A stretch of DNA of 64,000 nt from JBBEAM01 sp040882845 (lineage in GTDB: Bacteria > Pseudomonadota > Alphaproteobacteria > Kiloniellales > DSM-21159), in the NCBI GenBank assembly GCA_040882845.1, contig JBBEAM010000013.1:248001-312000 (forward strand). Direction: 5' to 3'. The position numbers and the translations under genes are program-made. A model generated the notes under the pieces. It had not been told where the DNA came from and ran no database searches. It saw only the letters and a list, made by a program, of their open reading frames with translations. This document shows, piece after piece, positions 63,365-64,000 of this stretch (the stretch's first letter is position 1; each line of letters opens with the position of its first letter).

Positions 63365-64000
63365 ATGAATCGCAAGGTCTTGATCACCGGCGGCGCCGGC
63401 TACATCGGCAGCCATCTCTGCAAGCGTCTGGCCGCCGAGGGCTGGGAGCCCGTCACCTTCGACAACCTCTCGACCGGCAATGCCTGGGCGGTGCGCTGGG
63501 GGCCGCTCTGCCAAGGCGACCTGCTTGATGAGACGGCCCTGGCCGAGGCTTTCGAGACGCACCGCCCGGCCGCGGTGATGCATCTCGCGGCGCTGTCCTC
63601 GGTCGCCGGCTCGATGCAGGATCCGGAACTCTACTACCGGGTCAATCTGCAGGGCACGATCAATCTGCTCGCGGCGATGCGCCGCGCGGAGGTGCGGCAG
63701 GTAATCTTCTCCAGTACCGCCTCGGTCTATGGCGCGCCTCAAAGGACGCCGATTCCCGAGGGGCATCCGCTGCATCCGATCAACCCCTACGGCAACAGCA
63801 AGTTGATGGCGGAGCGGCTGCTGTTCGATTTCGAGCGCAGCCACGGGATCGCCTCGGTCTCCCTGCGTTTCTTCAATGCCGCCGGGGCCGATGGCGCCGG
63901 CGAGCTGGGCGAGCAGCGCAGCGGCGAGACGCATCTGATTCCTCTTGCCCTGGAAGTCGCGCTGGGGCGCCGCGCCGCGCTCGATCTTTTCGGCCGCGAC
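63365..64000 (+). CDS. galE: UDP-glucose 4-epimerase, 3' end beyond the window
   Basis: 212 residues visible. GGAGYIGSHLCKRLA is the NAD-binding loop, FSSTASVYG carries the catalytic Ser, and NPYGNSKLMAE holds the Tyr-x-x-x-Lys. SLRFFNAAGADGAGELGE is the substrate loop of GalE. Interconverts UDP-glucose and UDP-galactose for glycan building. Continues past base 64000. Confidence 0.93.
   Translation, partial: MNRKVLITGGAGYIGSHLCKRLAAEGWEPVTFDNLSTGNAWAVRWGPLCQGDLLDETALAEAFETHRPAAVMHLAALSSVAGSMQDPELYYRVNLQGTINLLAAMRRAEVRQVIFSSTASVYGAPQRTPIPEGHPLHPINPYGNSKLMAERLLFDFERSHGIASVSLRFFNAAGADGAGELGEQRSGETHLIPLALEVALGRRAALDLFGRD

Overview
The window is very GC-rich and almost fully coding. It looks like a chromosomal segment of an alphaproteobacterium, probably in or near the Rhodospirillales/Kiloniellales. 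The basis is the gene order EI - HPr - EIIA(Man type) - short HprK - ChvG - ChvI with pckA close by, plus an MmcB-type nuclease, TamA/TamB and a short zf-CHCC zinc protein. No rRNA, CRISPR array, transposase or prophage gene was seen. One tRNA is present (Arg, anticodon CCG). No gene-free stretch exceeds 300 bases.

Layout. (1) 1-7.5 kb: a regulatory phosphotransferase block on the minus strand (ptsI, ptsH, EIIA) with no sugar-transporting EIIB/EIIC. It is followed by a gene in which HprK and RapZ form one continuous polypeptide, then the ChvG kinase and ChvI response regulator; a HugZ-like gene lies divergent. (2) 7.6-19 kb: pckA and housekeeping genes (glycine-zipper lipoprotein, rhomboid protease, YciB, a GST-kappa-like isomerase with a TTG start, a cold-shock protein, DNA polymerase I, a small zinc protein, a 2OG-Fe(II) oxygenase, an ABC ATPase without a permease, a lipoprotein hydrolase, tRNA-Arg). 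(3) 19-25.5 kb: tamA-tamB. (4) 25.6-34.1 kb: a quaternary-amine cluster. It has a ProX-like binding protein, ProV-like ATPase, a tandem two-domain ProW-like permease, a choline-kinase-like phosphotransferase and a dimethylglycine/sarcosine dehydrogenase-like flavoprotein. A divergent DeoR-family regulator faces it across a perfect 9-bp inverted repeat. (5) 34.1-39.3 kb: a three-gene envelope operon (small membrane protein, methyltransferase, membrane-anchored sulfatase-like enzyme), MscS, a short Tat-like Pro-rich peptide and mmcB. (6) 39.4-64 kb: a large surface-polysaccharide region. It holds heptose synthesis (hldE, gmhA), a methyltransferase-GtrA fusion, GT-C, GT2 and GT4 glycosyltransferases, an acetyltransferase, AsnB, a repeat-rich protein of unknown role, a Wzx-like flippase, a Wzy-like polymerase/ligase, a UDP-xylose synthase and the start of galE.

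How the parts work together. The EI/HPr/EIIA/HprK proteins and ChvG/ChvI are regulators of carbon/nitrogen state and envelope stress in alphaproteobacteria, and pckA is a known neighbour and target in Rhizobiales. The window's most notable signals are the HprK-RapZ fusion, which would join HPr Ser-phosphorylation to an RNase-adapter module, and the kinase-containing quaternary-amine uptake and demethylation cluster with its own DeoR regulator. The polysaccharide region changes strand repeatedly and has several convergent gene pairs overlapping at their 3' ends, which suggests piecewise assembly.
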